NCBI GenBank assembly: GCA_033961575.1
Contig: CM066731.1
Coordinates: forward strand, 77,273,501-77,337,500
Direction: 5' to 3'
DNA: 64,000 nucleotides
Origin: Aselliscus stoliczkanus
Taxonomy: Eukaryota; Chordata; Mammalia; Chiroptera; Hipposideridae
Positions 48,524-60,350 of this stretch are shown here, one piece after another; position 1 is the first letter of the stretch, and the number at the start of each line of letters is the position of its first letter. Under the pieces are notes generated by a model. It did not search any database, was not told the DNA's origin, and saw only the letters and a list, made by a program, of their open reading frames with translations. Made by a program: the position numbers and the translations under genes.

Positions 48524-49718
48524 AGTGAACTGCTTCAGGTGAATTTACCAGGAGATGTAATCAGTCGACCTTATGCACTGAGTTGCATTTCCTGTGGCAG
48601 TGAGGGATTGAGCTGCTCCATCCCCTGTCACTGAAACCAAATGCCTGCAGTTGTCTGAGAGCTGCTCAGAATCAGCTAAGGCAGAAGAACACCATTGTTT
48701 AAATTTGTTTTCAGTTGTCATTGGCCAGTAAGGAGGGGAAATCCATGACTGTAAGAGCTTTGCAACACAGGTTCCCTCTAGATAAGGTACTTACCTTTAC
48801 TGAAACCTACAAACAGACTTTTCAGTATTTCAAGAGACCCTGGAAATCACCCACCCCAGTTCTCACTCTGCAGGAAGTCCCTCTTGGGTCACATTCCTGC
48901 AGAGGCTTGACAATTTGCAGGGATGCTGACTTGCTACCTCACCAGGCATTCTCTTCCATTCTTGAACAGCATAAATCCTAATAACGTAGTACAATTTGTT
49001 TTACTTCTGTAGTTTAGAAATATACAAATAAGTTGCATTTTTCTTCAGTAATCATCTGATGGTAATTTTAATCTCCCTTTCACTATCCTCTTTCCCATAC
49101 TTTGTATTTACCACAATATGACATATCTCAGGGGCTTCATTGTTCCTCATGTGATCATTTCCAAATGGCTTTCCGGTCTGTGCCCTCTTCTGATCATTCA
49201 CCAGCTCCCCCTCCCCCCACTTCAGATGTGGCCTGATAGGGAGAGCCCAACCAAAACATCATCACTCCACTGGGGACAGCACAGCCAGGCATTGGCTGTT
49301 TGGGCTACTATGTCTCGCTGCTCATTTTTTTGGAATCCATTATTTCTAAAGAAAAGATTCTATCTTTTTTAATCTTTGAGTCTGTATTCTGAGTTCAAAA
49401 CAAGTAGAATGGGGGCTAGTTTTGAGTTCTTTACATAGTCCTCTTATCTTAGCCAGTGTTTCCTAGAGAACAAAACCTGAGGCCAACACTATTTTAAGAA
49501 CTGCAATTCCAGGGAAGTGAGAGTGAGGGAAAAGGGGAGGCAGGAAGGAAAAGAAGGAATACCATTATAATGGAGGGGGATTCCAAGATGCCAGAGCTCC
49601 TCAAATCTTCATCTTAGCTGCACATCCTAACAATGTGTGCAGGGGATAAGAAGATAACTTATCCATTAACTTCATCAGTCATCGATCGGTTAGCTCTCTC
49701 CATATGTCAATTCCTTTG
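48524..49718. other. Gene-free stretch
   Basis: No recognised element or protein-like frame. Confidence 0.4.
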
Positions 49719-50148
49719 GCAGGCCGAGTGGCGCGTTGGTTAAGAGTTGGCTTGTCATGCCAGCTCTGAGCAGCAGAGCCCTGGTTCGATCCCACATATG
49801 AGGGCCAGTACGGCTGCGCCCTCTACAGCTAAGATGGTGAACAACAGCTCAACCTTGAGCTGGGCTGCAGTGAGTCTCCGGTGACCGCATAGGCTGCAAT
49901 GTGGCTGGCCGGAAGCTGGTGTGCACTTTTGTGAGCCACAGTGAGCCCCCGTGAGCAGCAATCCAATGGCTGGCAAGCGACTGCCTCACCCAGGAAGAGC
50001 ACAATGATAATATTAACATGGGCCAGTGAAGCAACGTCCTCAACTAGACTGAAGAACAAAAGTACAGCAACTTGTCTGTTCCCCTTCCCCAATTACTCAA
50101 CGCTATTCCCCTCCCCCAATTCCCCAATAAAATCTTTAAAAAAAAAAT
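49719..50148 (+). mobile_element. Long composite tRNA-SINE with T+ tail
   Basis: Head AGGCCGAGTGGCGCGTTGGT, box B-like CTGGTTCGATCCCAC, a GC-rich middle with TGAGC units, then AAGCAACGTCCTCAACTAGA and AGTACAGCAACTTGTCTGTT. The tail carries AATAAA (50126-50131), TCTTT (50133-50137, Pol III terminator) and poly-A. A gapped target-site duplication around ATGTC...CTTTGG is visible (49704-49719 and 50155-50166). Confidence 0.92.
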
Positions 50149-50971
50149 AGAAATCATGTCCTTTGGGCAGAAGTAAGAGATAAAGGGGTTGGGCTTGAGC
50201 CAAGGAGTTGGGGGGCTGTGGCTGGGAGGGTTGGGGGTTGGGAGAGCTGTAGGAGCATCCTATACCACAGTGGACACAACCATTGCAGCAGCAACCAGAA
50301 CCTTGGGAGCAGCACAAAACAGTACTGGGACCACTGCACTCAGCAAGTGTGTGGCTCTGCAGGGACCTCTGAATGCAGCCCATCACATTATGTGGGTTAT
50401 GTCCTTCCCATGGTTAGTGAAGCCTAGGGAGCCAGCCTCTGCTCATTCGTTAATTCTTTGGGAAGGCATTTCCTGAGGCTTCATTCTAGGCCAGATGCCA
50501 GCATTATGTGTTCCTAGAGAAAATTTATGCTCTCATTCCTTCTTCTTCATCATCATGCTTTTGTGTGGATATTAGATTAATGTCTGTCCTAGACCTGACT
50601 TCAACTTCCCATCACAGGACTTACTTTTGTTCTTACCATTATCCCCAGTGCCTCACAGAATGCCAGGCACACAGAAGGGCATGAGGTTCATTCATTCATG
50701 AGCCAAAACAGCTGAATTATGTTGATGGGACCTGAGAGATTAATGGAACTCTCTGTTTTTCTTACATATTCTTTTTTTTTTCCAAAAGCTTGATTCAGTA
50801 GAGCTAAACTCAATATAGGCAAATTAAAGAAAACTAAGTTGGAAAAAGAAAAACAAAAAACAAAACAACAAAAAACTTTCCTGTGCTATAATGTTTAGGT
50901 ATAGATAAGAAGAACAAACGGGAAACTTGAAAATCTAATAAAATACTTTGCTTAAAAAATATATTACTACA
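50149..50971. other. Gene-free stretch
   Basis: G-rich at 50180-50250; otherwise nothing recognised. Short frames at 50189-50476 are not gene-like. Confidence 0.4.
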
Positions 50972-51072
50972 GGGTCGGCCGAGTAGCACGGTGGTTAAGC
51001 ACTGGCTTGGGAAGCCAGTGGCCCCGGTTCGGTCCCACATATGAGGGCCAGTGACAATGTCCTCAAAAAAAA

Positions 51073-51076
<4 letters not shown>
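50972..51076 (+). mobile_element. Short tRNA-derived SINE
   Basis: Head GGGTCGGCCGAGTAGCACGG, hairpin block GGCTTGGGAAGCCAGTGG, box B-like CCGGTTCGGTCCCAC, then GAGGGCCAGTGACAATGTCC and an A tail that runs into an AT microsatellite. Confidence 0.92.

Positions 51077-51124
<48 letters not shown>
51077..51124. repeat. (AT)n microsatellite at a SINE tail
   Basis: About 24 AT units right after the SINE poly-A, followed by three ATATATATCACTAC units (a 17-18 bp tandem repeat) up to about 51160. Confidence 0.93.
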
Positions 51125-51127
<3 letters not shown>

Positions 51128-51892
51128 TACATATATATATCACTACATATATATATCACTACAATTTGAGAGAAAAGACTGTCTTCTAGAAATAGTAATA
51201 TAATTCACTGTCCTCATTTCCAAATACTACTCCCAAATTAAAATTCTCCAAGTTTTTTCTTTCTTTTTTTTCTTTTTAAATGTTGACAGTTTTACAGTAA
51301 TAACAGCATACATTTCATGTCTTTTTAACTCATTTGGTACTTTCACATAGCCTCTGGTATGGTTAATTAGCCCATAGGTTATGCCACTGGCCTTTAAAAT
51401 ATGCTTTTACTTCTATGGTTATCACACCAGAACTCATTTGTTTTCGACAGGCAAAAAGTACATGTATAACAAGTGAATTAATTATGGAATTATCTCCATA
51501 ATGGAGATTCTGGGAACAGTTGCATTGGGACAAGAAACAAGGAATTCCTGACTTTCACAGAAAATAGAGAGGCAAACAGATGAAAGGAAGTATCAGCATA
51601 ACTTTGTTTAAAATAAAGAATCTAAACAGCAACAATAACAAAAACATCAGTTGCTCACAGAAATAGAGATGAGCCCTAGTTTCTCTTCCAGAGAAAAAAA
51701 TCAGCGATATAAGTGCCCCAAAAGCATGATTAAACATAGGAAAATGGAGGTGAAGTTGGTTCAGTCTCTCTATTGGCAAACCATATGCTAGTCCCTCCCC
51801 TTAGCTCCAGAAAATCTACTATTGATGAAGTGAGCTCCTAGATCCTTGTCTGCATTCCCTTTTTATTTATATTTATTTATTTTGTGTTTTTT
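51125..51892. other. Gene-free stretch
   Basis: No recognised element; low-complexity T-rich tract near 51255. Confidence 0.4.
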
Positions 51893-52743
51893 TTTTAGAT
51901 ATTATTGGGGAATTGAGAGAGGGGAACAGACAAGTTGCTGTCCTTTTGTTCTTCAGTTTAATTGTAGAGGACGTTGCTTCATTGGCCTATGTTGGTACTT
52001 TTTTTTAAAATTTATTTATTTTAATTAGCTTCAGGTGTACAACACAGTGCAATAGTTATACTTTTTACCCCTCAAAGTGACAACCCCCCTCCCCAAATCC
52101 CCCCCACTCCCTCTCCCCATATCATACTATCTATTACAATTCCTTTGACTCCCTTCCACCGTATAATCCACATCCCGTGATTCAATTACAGTTGGCATAC
52201 AATATTATACAAAATCAGTTTCAGGTATACAGTGCAGTGATCAAGCCTCTACTCCATCCATGAAGTGGTCTCCCTAACAAGACATGTGACCATCTGACAC
52301 CCCACAAAATTTTTACAACATTATATTCCCCGAACTGTCTTTCATATCCCTATGACAATACTATAGTTACTTATTTATGCTGTCTAATCCCTTCCCCTTC
52401 TCCCTCATCCCCACCCCCATGTTGGTATTATCATTGCACTCTTCCCGGCTGAGGCAGATCAGTCACTGGCCTCTGGACCACCGCTCTCAGTAGCTCTTGG
52501 CAGCTCACACCAGCTGCCGGCCACTCACTGTAGCCTATGGCAGCCCACTGCAGCAGGGGCTGCAGCCTACGATGTCGCAGGCAACTCACAGCATCCCAGC
52601 TCCAGGTCGAGCTATTGTTCACCATGTTAGCTATTGAGGGCAGTGTAACTGGCCCTCACATGTGTTATCTGAATGGGGGCCCTGCTGGTCAGAACTGGCA
52701 TCCCAAGCCAGCTCTTAACCAAAGCGCCACTCGGCTGACCCCC
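51893..52743 (-). mobile_element. Long composite tRNA-SINE split by an L1 3' end
   Basis: The minus-strand SINE head lies near 52743 (GGGGTCAGCCGAGTGGCGCT). Its body runs to 52419, is broken by an L1 piece, and continues at 51997 down to the T run at about 51893 (AGTTGCTGTCCTTTTGTTCT in plus reading). Removing the L1 piece restores the same order as in the SINE at 62180-62638. Confidence 0.9.
51998..52418 (-). mobile_element. L1 3' UTR fragment inserted in a SINE
   Basis: A 420-bp 3' end of the same young L1 type as L1-B and L1-D (TTAATTAGCTTCAGGTGTAC, AAGTGACAACCCCCCTCCCC, TTATGCTGTCTAATCCCTTC), minus strand, 5'-truncated. ATGTTGGTA flanks it at 51989-51997 and 52419-52427. Confidence 0.9.
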
Positions 52744-53393
52744 TTTAAAAGTTTTAATTATTGTATTAGTATTTATATTTCTGGTGGTTTAGCTTCTTAT
52801 CTGCATCTTCCGATTCACCCCTCACCTATCTACCTAATAGCTTGGTAGTTAACCCCGATGAGTGACTTTTGACAAAATTTGGTTACATCTATTCCCACAA
52901 TGCAAAAAGGTTTAACCTCCCAGCATAGGATTCTTTACTGAAAAACCCTCATAGTGTACTGGTCCCTGATTCACTTTCTGGGCTACACCTGCTGGCCAGA
53001 ATCAGCTTATGAGAAGAAACACCATGGAAACCAAATTAACTAGCGTGAACATCCTGAAGAAGGCAAAGGCAGGATATACCTGGAAGCACCTAACTGAGTA
53101 GACTAAGACGCCTGGGAAAGACCTGTTGTTCTAGCAGTTAAAACAAAATGGCAACATGTAGGGTCACATGCTCTACACCTAAACTAATAGAAATTTGCAT
53201 TTACAGCATTTACAGTCATAAATTAATTGCTTTCCCAATGATTAAACTCAAGAAGGAATTATTTGGTGAAACCCATATATACAGACATTGAATATTTTCA
53301 TGGACAATATATTTAAATATAGTTTTACATGAGATGAATAAATGGGGTGACAAAAAGGCAGCTCAACAATAATTTTGGATAAGATCAGAAAAT
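52744..53393. other. Gene-free stretch
   Basis: No recognised element; ends at the 6-bp duplication of the solo LTR. Confidence 0.4.
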
Positions 53394-54315
53394 TGCAGGG
53401 GACCAGCCTCCGCTGACCAGGGTTTCCCTCAGGTGGAGATGGCGTCGGCGGGGGAGGAAAATAAAGAAGAGAGACAGTGGAGACACGGTGGGGGGGGTAG
53501 TTAGAGAGAAAAAAGTGTCACACTTTATTGCCAGAGCATGTTCTTTTTATAGGAATACTTGACCATTACCTCAATCACATGAGTTTGGTGGTTTCTAGTT
53601 CCCAGGATTTGCTCAGTCTTTACTTATCTCTACATATCACCTAAAGAGTGGTTGCCATGACTACCTAGCCATTATCCCAAATTCCAGCAGCTAGACTCAC
53701 AGGGGTATACTGAAAGTACTAGGAGTGGCTGTGTTTAGGGTAAAACCATCTAAAATCTATTTCTATGTAAATACAATACTTAACATCTTTTGTCCTAGGA
53801 GGGCTACATATTTACAATAACGGGTAGCATCTGTTTCTCAGTCAAAGCTTCAGTATCTGTTAAAGAATTTAAACAAAGTTGTTTAACACACCCTATGGTT
53901 AGCAAGTCCCCTCCTACCAGAACTCTCATGGCCTGAAGACCTTTAATCTTCAAGGAGACCATTCACAGCAGGGCCCTTAGGCCACAGGCAGGCTTCTTGG
54001 CCTATGTTGTCAGAGGTCTGTGCCTCAAGGGGTTGAGTCCCCAATATCTTAGTTCAGGGGTCCCCAAGGAACTACCACCTGGCTTAGGTTGTCTCCCCTC
54101 TTTTCTAGGAGATCTTACCCATCTTTGGCTGTGTAGTTAGCTCATTGGGGTACCACAGGAACTTGTCACAAGTGTAGTGAATATATTGTCTCCTATAGGA
54201 AAGGTACATGGGTCTATAGAGGCAGGAGATATTACATGACCAACCATAAGGCAGCACTCCAAACATCCAGTGCTGAGCAGGGCAATGTGGCCTTGTCAGA
54301 TGTCGGCCCCTGGCA
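53394..54315 (-). mobile_element. Solo LTR of a class II (ERVK-like) endogenous retrovirus
   Basis: A 922-bp block starting TG and ending CA, bordered by six bases GAAAAT (53388-53393) and GAAAAG (54316-54321); a 6-bp duplication is usual for class II retroviruses. In minus orientation it begins TGCCAGGGGCCGAC, has a TATA-like ATAAAAAG (53550-53543) and AATAAAG (53529-53523), and ends TGGTCCCCTGCA. The close TATA and polyadenylation signal suggest a short R region. No gag, pol or env sequence flanks it, so the internal part was lost by LTR-LTR recombination. The class assignment is inference. Confidence 0.75.
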
Positions 54316-54489
54316 GAAAAGCATACCCCCTTCCGTGTATGTGATAGCTGTGACCGGGGACAATTTGATAAAGCTGTTTTTGCATGGGTACTAGCAAGCG
54401 TCTGTGCTAGGCATCAGTTCAGAGAATGGGCTTCTCATATTATTCCGCATAGTCCAGGAAAAAAGTTACATTTTGAAGCTAAACCAGCA

Positions 54490-54690
54490 TGGGTTTATAT
54501 CCTGATTCTGAAAATTATCAGAGGTGTGCCTCAGCCAAGTTATTTGAATTCTGTGGGTTTATGTCTCTATTTAGAGATGGGTATTAAAAATCTATCTCAC
54601 AGAGACTGTTTATAGAGTTAACTAAAATAATAAATTTCTAGAGTGTGAAAAATAACTATTACATAATAGATGCAAAATATTTGTTAAGAA
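54490..54690 (+). mobile_element. MIR fragment
   Basis: TATATCCTGATTCTGAAAAT, CTCAGCCAAGTTATTTGAAT, AGATGGGTATTAAAAATCTA and TAGATGCAAAATATTTGTTA in plus MIR order. Confidence 0.65.
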
Positions 54691-56020
54691 GAATGTGTAA
54701 AGGGATATTTTAGATACTTGAGCTATTTAAAATTTTAAGCTATTAACATATTAAACATATTATGAGAATAGAAAATTTAAACTGCAAAGAAGATACAATC
54801 TGATCATAAAAATGGGTGGAAGTGATAAAGTGATCTCCTCGAGTTCAACTTACTGCCCTGTGGGCATCACTTTTTACCTGGTGTAACTCAGGCAATAACA
54901 ACAGGAAAGCAGCCTCCTTCACTCACTGCCCTCAGTAAATTGCCACTTGCACTGAGCACATGGTTATTTGATAACCCACCTCAGTGTTTTTCACTGTAAT
55001 CTCTTGAGTCTTTTGTTTTAGCTCCATTGTGAAAAATCCAGACAGGACTAGTGGCAGTCTCATAAATCCAGAGCACATTCTCTTCACACTAAAAAACAGG
55101 CAGGTGAGACCAGGCACCAGGAATGATGGGAGAAAAAGGCAAGGAGCAAGTAATGAAATATTACTTCTTATGAGAAGGGTGAAAAGGGATGTGAATCTGG
55201 ATGCAGGAGGCCAAAGTGACTTCTCTCCTCTCTGCTTTTCACCCAGGAAATTTAAATTGATGCATAAAGATATTTATCAGGGGAATCTTTGAAGGGTCAA
55301 TTAGCTTTTACTATACACCAATATTGCTTATTGTGAAGAAATGTTGGCAGGAATGAAGAACTATAAAAGCTGACAAGGAAAAGGTCAAATAATCTAAACA
55401 GGATAAAACCAGGTATATACATCAACAATTACCCCTGATGATGGGGAGAAATGGCTTTGATTACCTTGAAAAGGAAAACAGTTAAGAGAAAGCTGCTAAT
55501 CCTTTAAACCAGTTATATTTATGAATCTCTAAGAATGGGTTAATTAAATGAAATCTCTAAATGGCTCTGTAAGTTCACAAATCCAAAGTCTTTTTTTAAT
55601 GGAGACAGAAGTTTAATGCATTCTGATTGCTGTATTGGAAATTAAGACTGAGATTATATCATAAAGAAGTAAAGCCATATTCAAATGTATTCATCCATTC
55701 TTCCCATCTCTAAGAATTCCTAGCTCCTACCCTGAATAACTTTTTCAGATTTGTTTTCTAAATATAATATTTGAATAACTCTGACTTTTGATTTATATTT
55801 TGTTGTTCTTTGCTACCCCCCTACACACATACAAATAAAAATAAAAAAAAAAGAAGGAAGGATGAGAGCTTGGAACGGAGGAAGGGAGGAAAGGAGGAAG
55901 GAAAAAACCTGCTTTAGTCAGTTTGTTTGGCAATTGGGTTTCAGGTTAATTGAGGAATTATGAGGAAGTGTTTTTAATTTAACACTTTTCAGAACACTTC
56001 CTTAAAAATATTCAGGCATT
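54691..56020. other. Gene-free stretch
   Basis: No coding signal; purine-rich AAGG/GGAA tract at 55840-55905. Confidence 0.4.
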
Positions 56021-56163
56021 CGGGCTGACCGAGTGGCTCAGTTGGTTAAGGGCTTGCTCAAGAGTGCGAGCTGAGCTCTGAGCAACAGCAGTTCAATGCC
56101 CAGCCCAAGCTGAGCTGCCACTGAGCTGCCAACAGGTGGCAGGATGGCTCAGCTAAAAAAAAA
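56021..56163 (+). mobile_element. tRNA-derived SINE, GAGCTGAGCTC body type
   Basis: Head CGGGCTGACCGAGTGGCTCA, GCTCAAGAGTGCGAGCTGAG, CAGTTCAATGCCCAGCCC, GGTGGCAGGATGGCTCAGCT and an A tail. Duplication AATATTCAG(g/t)CATT at about 56007-56020 and 56167-56179. Confidence 0.93.
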
Positions 56164-57500
56164 ATAATATTCAGTCATTTGCACACTATTACAACTAATC
56201 TGGAATGACCCCAGAACACTCCTAAAAGTTGTTTGACTTTTTAGTTTGCTTTATAACCAGTTTCCAAATATAAGCTTGTTTCATTCTTGTTAATTTTTTT
56301 CTACTAATCAATTAATTTAGGCATAGGAATGGGAGACATTAGTTAAGTGAGTATAGTTTTCATTAAGTTTGAATTTACTTCTATTTACTCTTGCATAATG
56401 TGCTGTAAGGTGTGGAGCCTGTGTCAAGGGTTGTCTCTGAGCCCTCTGGTCTTCAGGTGTCACACTTCCTTTAACTCCCAAAAATGGCATTGGCCAAGCC
56501 TTCATTTCCCATGACTGCTCTGACACTAAGGAATGCTTGCATGTTCCTCACCTCAGCCAGGATGCACGGCTTTAATATTGTATCAGGATATATTACTACA
56601 GGTTCTACAGGAAAAGCACAGTTCTCTCTAATAATTCTCTACAGACGAGGCAAAACTTAATTGTAGGGTTTGAAGATAAGAAGCAGCTTGGGAACATAAT
56701 TTTAAAAAACGAACAAAAAAAAAAAAAGCAAATTACAACATAGAAAAGCTTCAAAGTGCTAACATATTATAGACCCTAGATCCATGTATAGTTCAGAACC
56801 TCTTCTCAGGTACCCTGCTGGGCATCTCTCTCCTGCACCCAGCACATCACTCTGTTGCAGACACCCACATAACTGCTCCTATAGGGCGCCTTGCGCCAGA
56901 CTGCCTGCATTTCAAAACGATGGGTGCAGACTTCCCCTCAGGCCTGGTGAAAGGGCAAGGGATGCACTTTCCCTCACCCCAGGCTCAGGCTCACTCTGGC
57001 CCCAGACAATATCGGAGCAGCCACACAGCCATTGTCTCAGGTTTCCCCTCACCAGAACAGAATCATGGCTTTGCATTGGCAAGACCAAGGGGCCCCTTGA
57101 AGCACTGTGTTTTATTTTCCCCGAAACAAATGTGCAATTTCTCTACATATATGAATGAATGATAAAATGCAGTCAGCTTTAACCTACCAGATTGTCTCGG
57201 CCTCTAACCACCAAAGTTTAAAATGCTCAAATTAAATTAGAGAACCCTCTGTGTGAGATGCCAGTCATATTTTATACATTTCTAACACTTAGTTATTGCA
57301 GTCTTCATATGCTTTCTCTAAAAATTAATTAAAAGACAATAAAGAGTATGGAAATATGGGACAGAAACGTTGAATTCCTGGGCCAGTATAACAAATATAG
57401 TCCCTGGCAGACAGTGGCTTAGACTCCCATGGATAATTTGAGCCCATCGCAACCCTGTCTTGACAAATGACATGTTAACAATGAGGAGGAGAAAAGGAAT
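56164..57500. other. Gene-free stretch
   Basis: A GC-richer part at 56780-57110 contains frames of up to 124 residues (56784-57158), but the two overlapping frames have similar length and neither shows a known domain, so I do not call a gene. Confidence 0.4.
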
Positions 57501-57504
57501 AGCG

Positions 57505-57705
57505 AACACTCAATGACATTCGCTGCATGCAGGGCTCGCTAAGTATTTTACACACATCATCACCTTGTATCCTTGTAACAGCCCTCTGAGACCATTTCAC
57601 AGAGGAGGAAACAAGGCACAGAGAGGGAAGATAACTAACTCATTCAGGTCCCAACATGATGGAGACAAGATCACTGCCCATTTGGCTGAATGCCAACCTT
57701 CCCTT
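57505..57705 (-). mobile_element. MIR fragment
   Basis: TATTTTACACACATCATCAC, CCCTCTGAGACCATTTCACA, GAGGAAACAAGGCACAGAGA and CACTGCCCATTTGGCTGAAT in MIR reverse order. Confidence 0.8.
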
Positions 57706-58100
57706 TGATTGTACTGCCTCCTCTGAGGCTCATGCATTCTACCTGCACGCCATCGGAATTTTGTCCAGTTCAAATTTGGTCTGAGTTTTCCACGAAAGTG
57801 TCAAAACCTCATGTCATGGCAGTCCTTTGCTTCCTGTTTTATTTTTTATTTTTTTGAATTCAGCAAAATATTTATTGAAATACTTCATATCTTACCCCAT
57901 GATAAATGCTGGGGTGAAAGAATTGTCTAAAAATTAAATTTATTTAAGAAATGTAAAATCTTAGAGAGGAAACAAACATGCTCACTGATAAAACAAATAA
58001 ATGAACACAGATGAAAAGAGGGAGTGCTGGGTATGAACTGTATACGGTCAAGGTTTAAGCACTTTTTTAATACATGATGGATGTTAGAAAAGTATGGAGG

Positions 58101-58137
<37 letters not shown>

Positions 58138-58290
58138 ATTCCTGCTCTGAAAACTTTATTCTTTCATAGTGAGGATCGAGTATGTACACACATCATGAAA
58201 ATGCAAGTTGAAAACTATTAAGTGCCATGATAGAGTTAGATAATGCACAATGGCAGTTCAGAGAACAGGGTGATTATGGCTGAGAAGCAA
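57706..58290. other. Gene-free stretch
   Basis: Contains the (TG)n at 58103-58136; nothing else recognised. Confidence 0.4.
58103..58136. repeat. (TG)n microsatellite
   Basis: About 16 TG units. Confidence 0.95.
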
Positions 58291-58460
58291 GAGTTCTGAG
58301 TGCATATCTGAAATGATGCAAATGCCACTGCTCAGATCCCAGCACCACCGTGGGTAGCTTACTGGACTGCTAGGTCTCAAGTTTCCTCATTTCCAAAATG
58401 TTCAGAGACAACATAAGATGTGACAAGGACTGATGTGTGAACATGTATCTGGATTATTAT
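58291..58460 (+). mobile_element. MIR fragment, degenerate
   Basis: AGATCCCAGCACCACCGTGG, TCAAGTTTCCTCATTTCCAA and AGAGACAACATAAGATGTGA are plus-strand MIR-like. Confidence 0.5.
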
Positions 58461-58738
58461 CTATATCCAATAAATTGTAGTTCCCCTCCCTCTTTTGCCT
58501 GGAGAATTAGAATTCACTTAATAAAGAAATCACCATTTGACAGGAGCTTGAAGCATAATTATGATTCAACTAAATATGCAGAGCTAACAATAGTATAAGT
58601 CATGTTAGCACTTATATAGTTCATGCATTATGCTAGAACTTCACATTCTTGCCAGAACTAGTCTAAGCAATATCCAGGCAATATATGTGAATGCATATAT
58701 TACTTAGAATAATCCTGGCATACAATATGAGCCATTAT

Positions 58739-58778
58739 ATATACACACACACACACACACACACGCACAAACACAGGA

Positions 58779-58821
<43 letters not shown>
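58739..58821. repeat. (CA)n microsatellite, two blocks
   Basis: Two CA runs separated by a short CGCACAAACACAGGAA interruption. Confidence 0.95.
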
Positions 58822-58824
<3 letters not shown>

Positions 58825-58844
58825 CTCTACAATTCCTTGAGGAA

Positions 58845-58980
58845 TATACTCTTATCCACATTTCAAAGTTGGGCAAATGTTGGAACAGAAGAGCTAAGTA
58901 CTTGCCCAAGTTTTCACATCCAGTAAGTGGTTGAGCAAAGGTTTGAACTTCCAGAGTCAGTCCTCCCAACTTCATACTGA
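58845..58980 (-). mobile_element. MIR fragment
   Basis: CTCTTATCCACATTTCAAAG, AGAGCTAAGTACTTGCCCAA, TCCAGTAAGTGGTTGAGCAA and CCAGAGTCAGTCCTCCCAAC in reverse MIR order. Confidence 0.75.
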
Positions 58981-59699
58981 AATACTGCAAAATCACAGCA
59001 CAAAGGTCCTGAAACAAGAATGCACGTGACAGCTGTGACCAATGACAGTGAATAGCCCAGTTTTGGGAGTTTACAGTGCGTGCAGGGATTGTGAGAAATA
59101 AGACTCATAGGACAGAATGGGGCCTTGAATGCCAGTCCAAGGAACTCAGAATGCCTGTGTGACGTGGTCTAAACAGTCAACACTGAAGTCAGACCAAGTG
59201 TGGAATTATCAAGCTGGAGAGTTTGAAAATCACTACGTAAATCTGGGCATGAAACCCAGTATAAACAGGGCCTGAGTGTTCCTTTACAAAGCAAGGTACA
59301 AACACGGTTACCCAGCCTTAATCCTCCGTATTCGCTACTGAGCATGGGTACCTCTCGATTTTATGCTCAGGAGCAGCTGGAATGAAAGTTAATTTCAGCC
59401 ATGGAAGCCACTGTCGCAAACTACTGAAGATGGGCTAATCAGTGTATAGTTCTAGGGGATTTGGGGCAGGATAAAAGAAGCTTTAATATAAAATTTCTTT
59501 CCTATGTACTCGTACTATTATCTCAATTTCCTAGATAAAGAAACCACGATTCTGAAAGATGATATGAATGGCCTTTGGCTGTACATAAAATAATGACAGG
59601 AGGTGATTTTCAAGGGTACCCCCCCCAAAGCCCAGCAACTTCACACCGCTTCATTTCTCAAGAGGGATCAGGGATAATAAGAGAAATGAAGAATGTCGT
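58981..59699. other. Gene-free stretch
   Basis: Nothing coding; a further weak MIR-like piece lies near 59500-59580. Confidence 0.4.
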
Positions 59700-60200
59700 G
59701 TATGCACCACCTTCCACACGCTATAGACTGTGCCAGGTGCTAGAGACACAAAATGAATCAGAGCGGAAATCCTCAAGGTGAATGCCGTTTAGAGGAAGAA
59801 ACCACCATAAGCACGTAGATTCCAGCCTTTGCACTGATGTGTTGCTCTGACAGAAGAGTCAGTAGGATAAACACGGAGAGTGTCTCCAGCTTGAACGCAT
59901 TTGGGAAGAGCCCTGTGGAGAAGATGGCATGCAGAAGGTGTTTGCTGGCATGTTGGAGGAAACGTTTAGCATTTGGTATGGCAGAAGGGAGGACATGGTG
60001 CGGAGAGAAGAAGCAGGAGGTGATTTGGAAAACAGAGATTTATAGGGCATATCCAGGAATTTGGCCTTGATCTTAAAGGTAATGAGCTATCTTGTCACAT
60101 GGATTAGACACTGGAGGGAGAAAGATTATCCAGAGGCTATTGCAGTAATTCAGGGAAGAGATGATGAAGGTGGCCGTGGACAGCAGCAAACATCTGTGTA
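59700..60200. mobile_element. Second copy of the unnamed old repeat
   Basis: GTGCCAGGTGCTAGAGACAC, CAGAGGCTATTGCAGTAATT and AGAGATGATGAAGGTGGCCG are the same wording as the element at 42970-44480 (there as AGTCATTGCTATAACTCAAG and similar blocks). Confidence 0.55.
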
Positions 60201-60260
60201 TTTTGCTTTGGTTTATTAGTCAAACTACAATCAGAAATTAATTATTTTAGCATGTTAAAT

Positions 60261-60350
60261 CCTTCCTTCCTTCCTTCCTTCCTTCCTTCCTTCCTCCCTC
60301 CTTCCTCCCTCCCTCCCTCCCTCTCTCCCTCCCTCTCTCCCTTCCTTCCT
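60261..60350. repeat. (CTTC)n(CCCT)n pyrimidine tract
   Basis: CTTC units change to CCCT/CTCT units, like the tract at 47960-48101. Confidence 0.95.

Noticed and set aside
56784..57158. 124-residue frame in a GC-richer segment
   Set aside because: It overlaps a second frame of 80 residues and has no known domain or conserved motif. A conserved exon is possible but unsupported.
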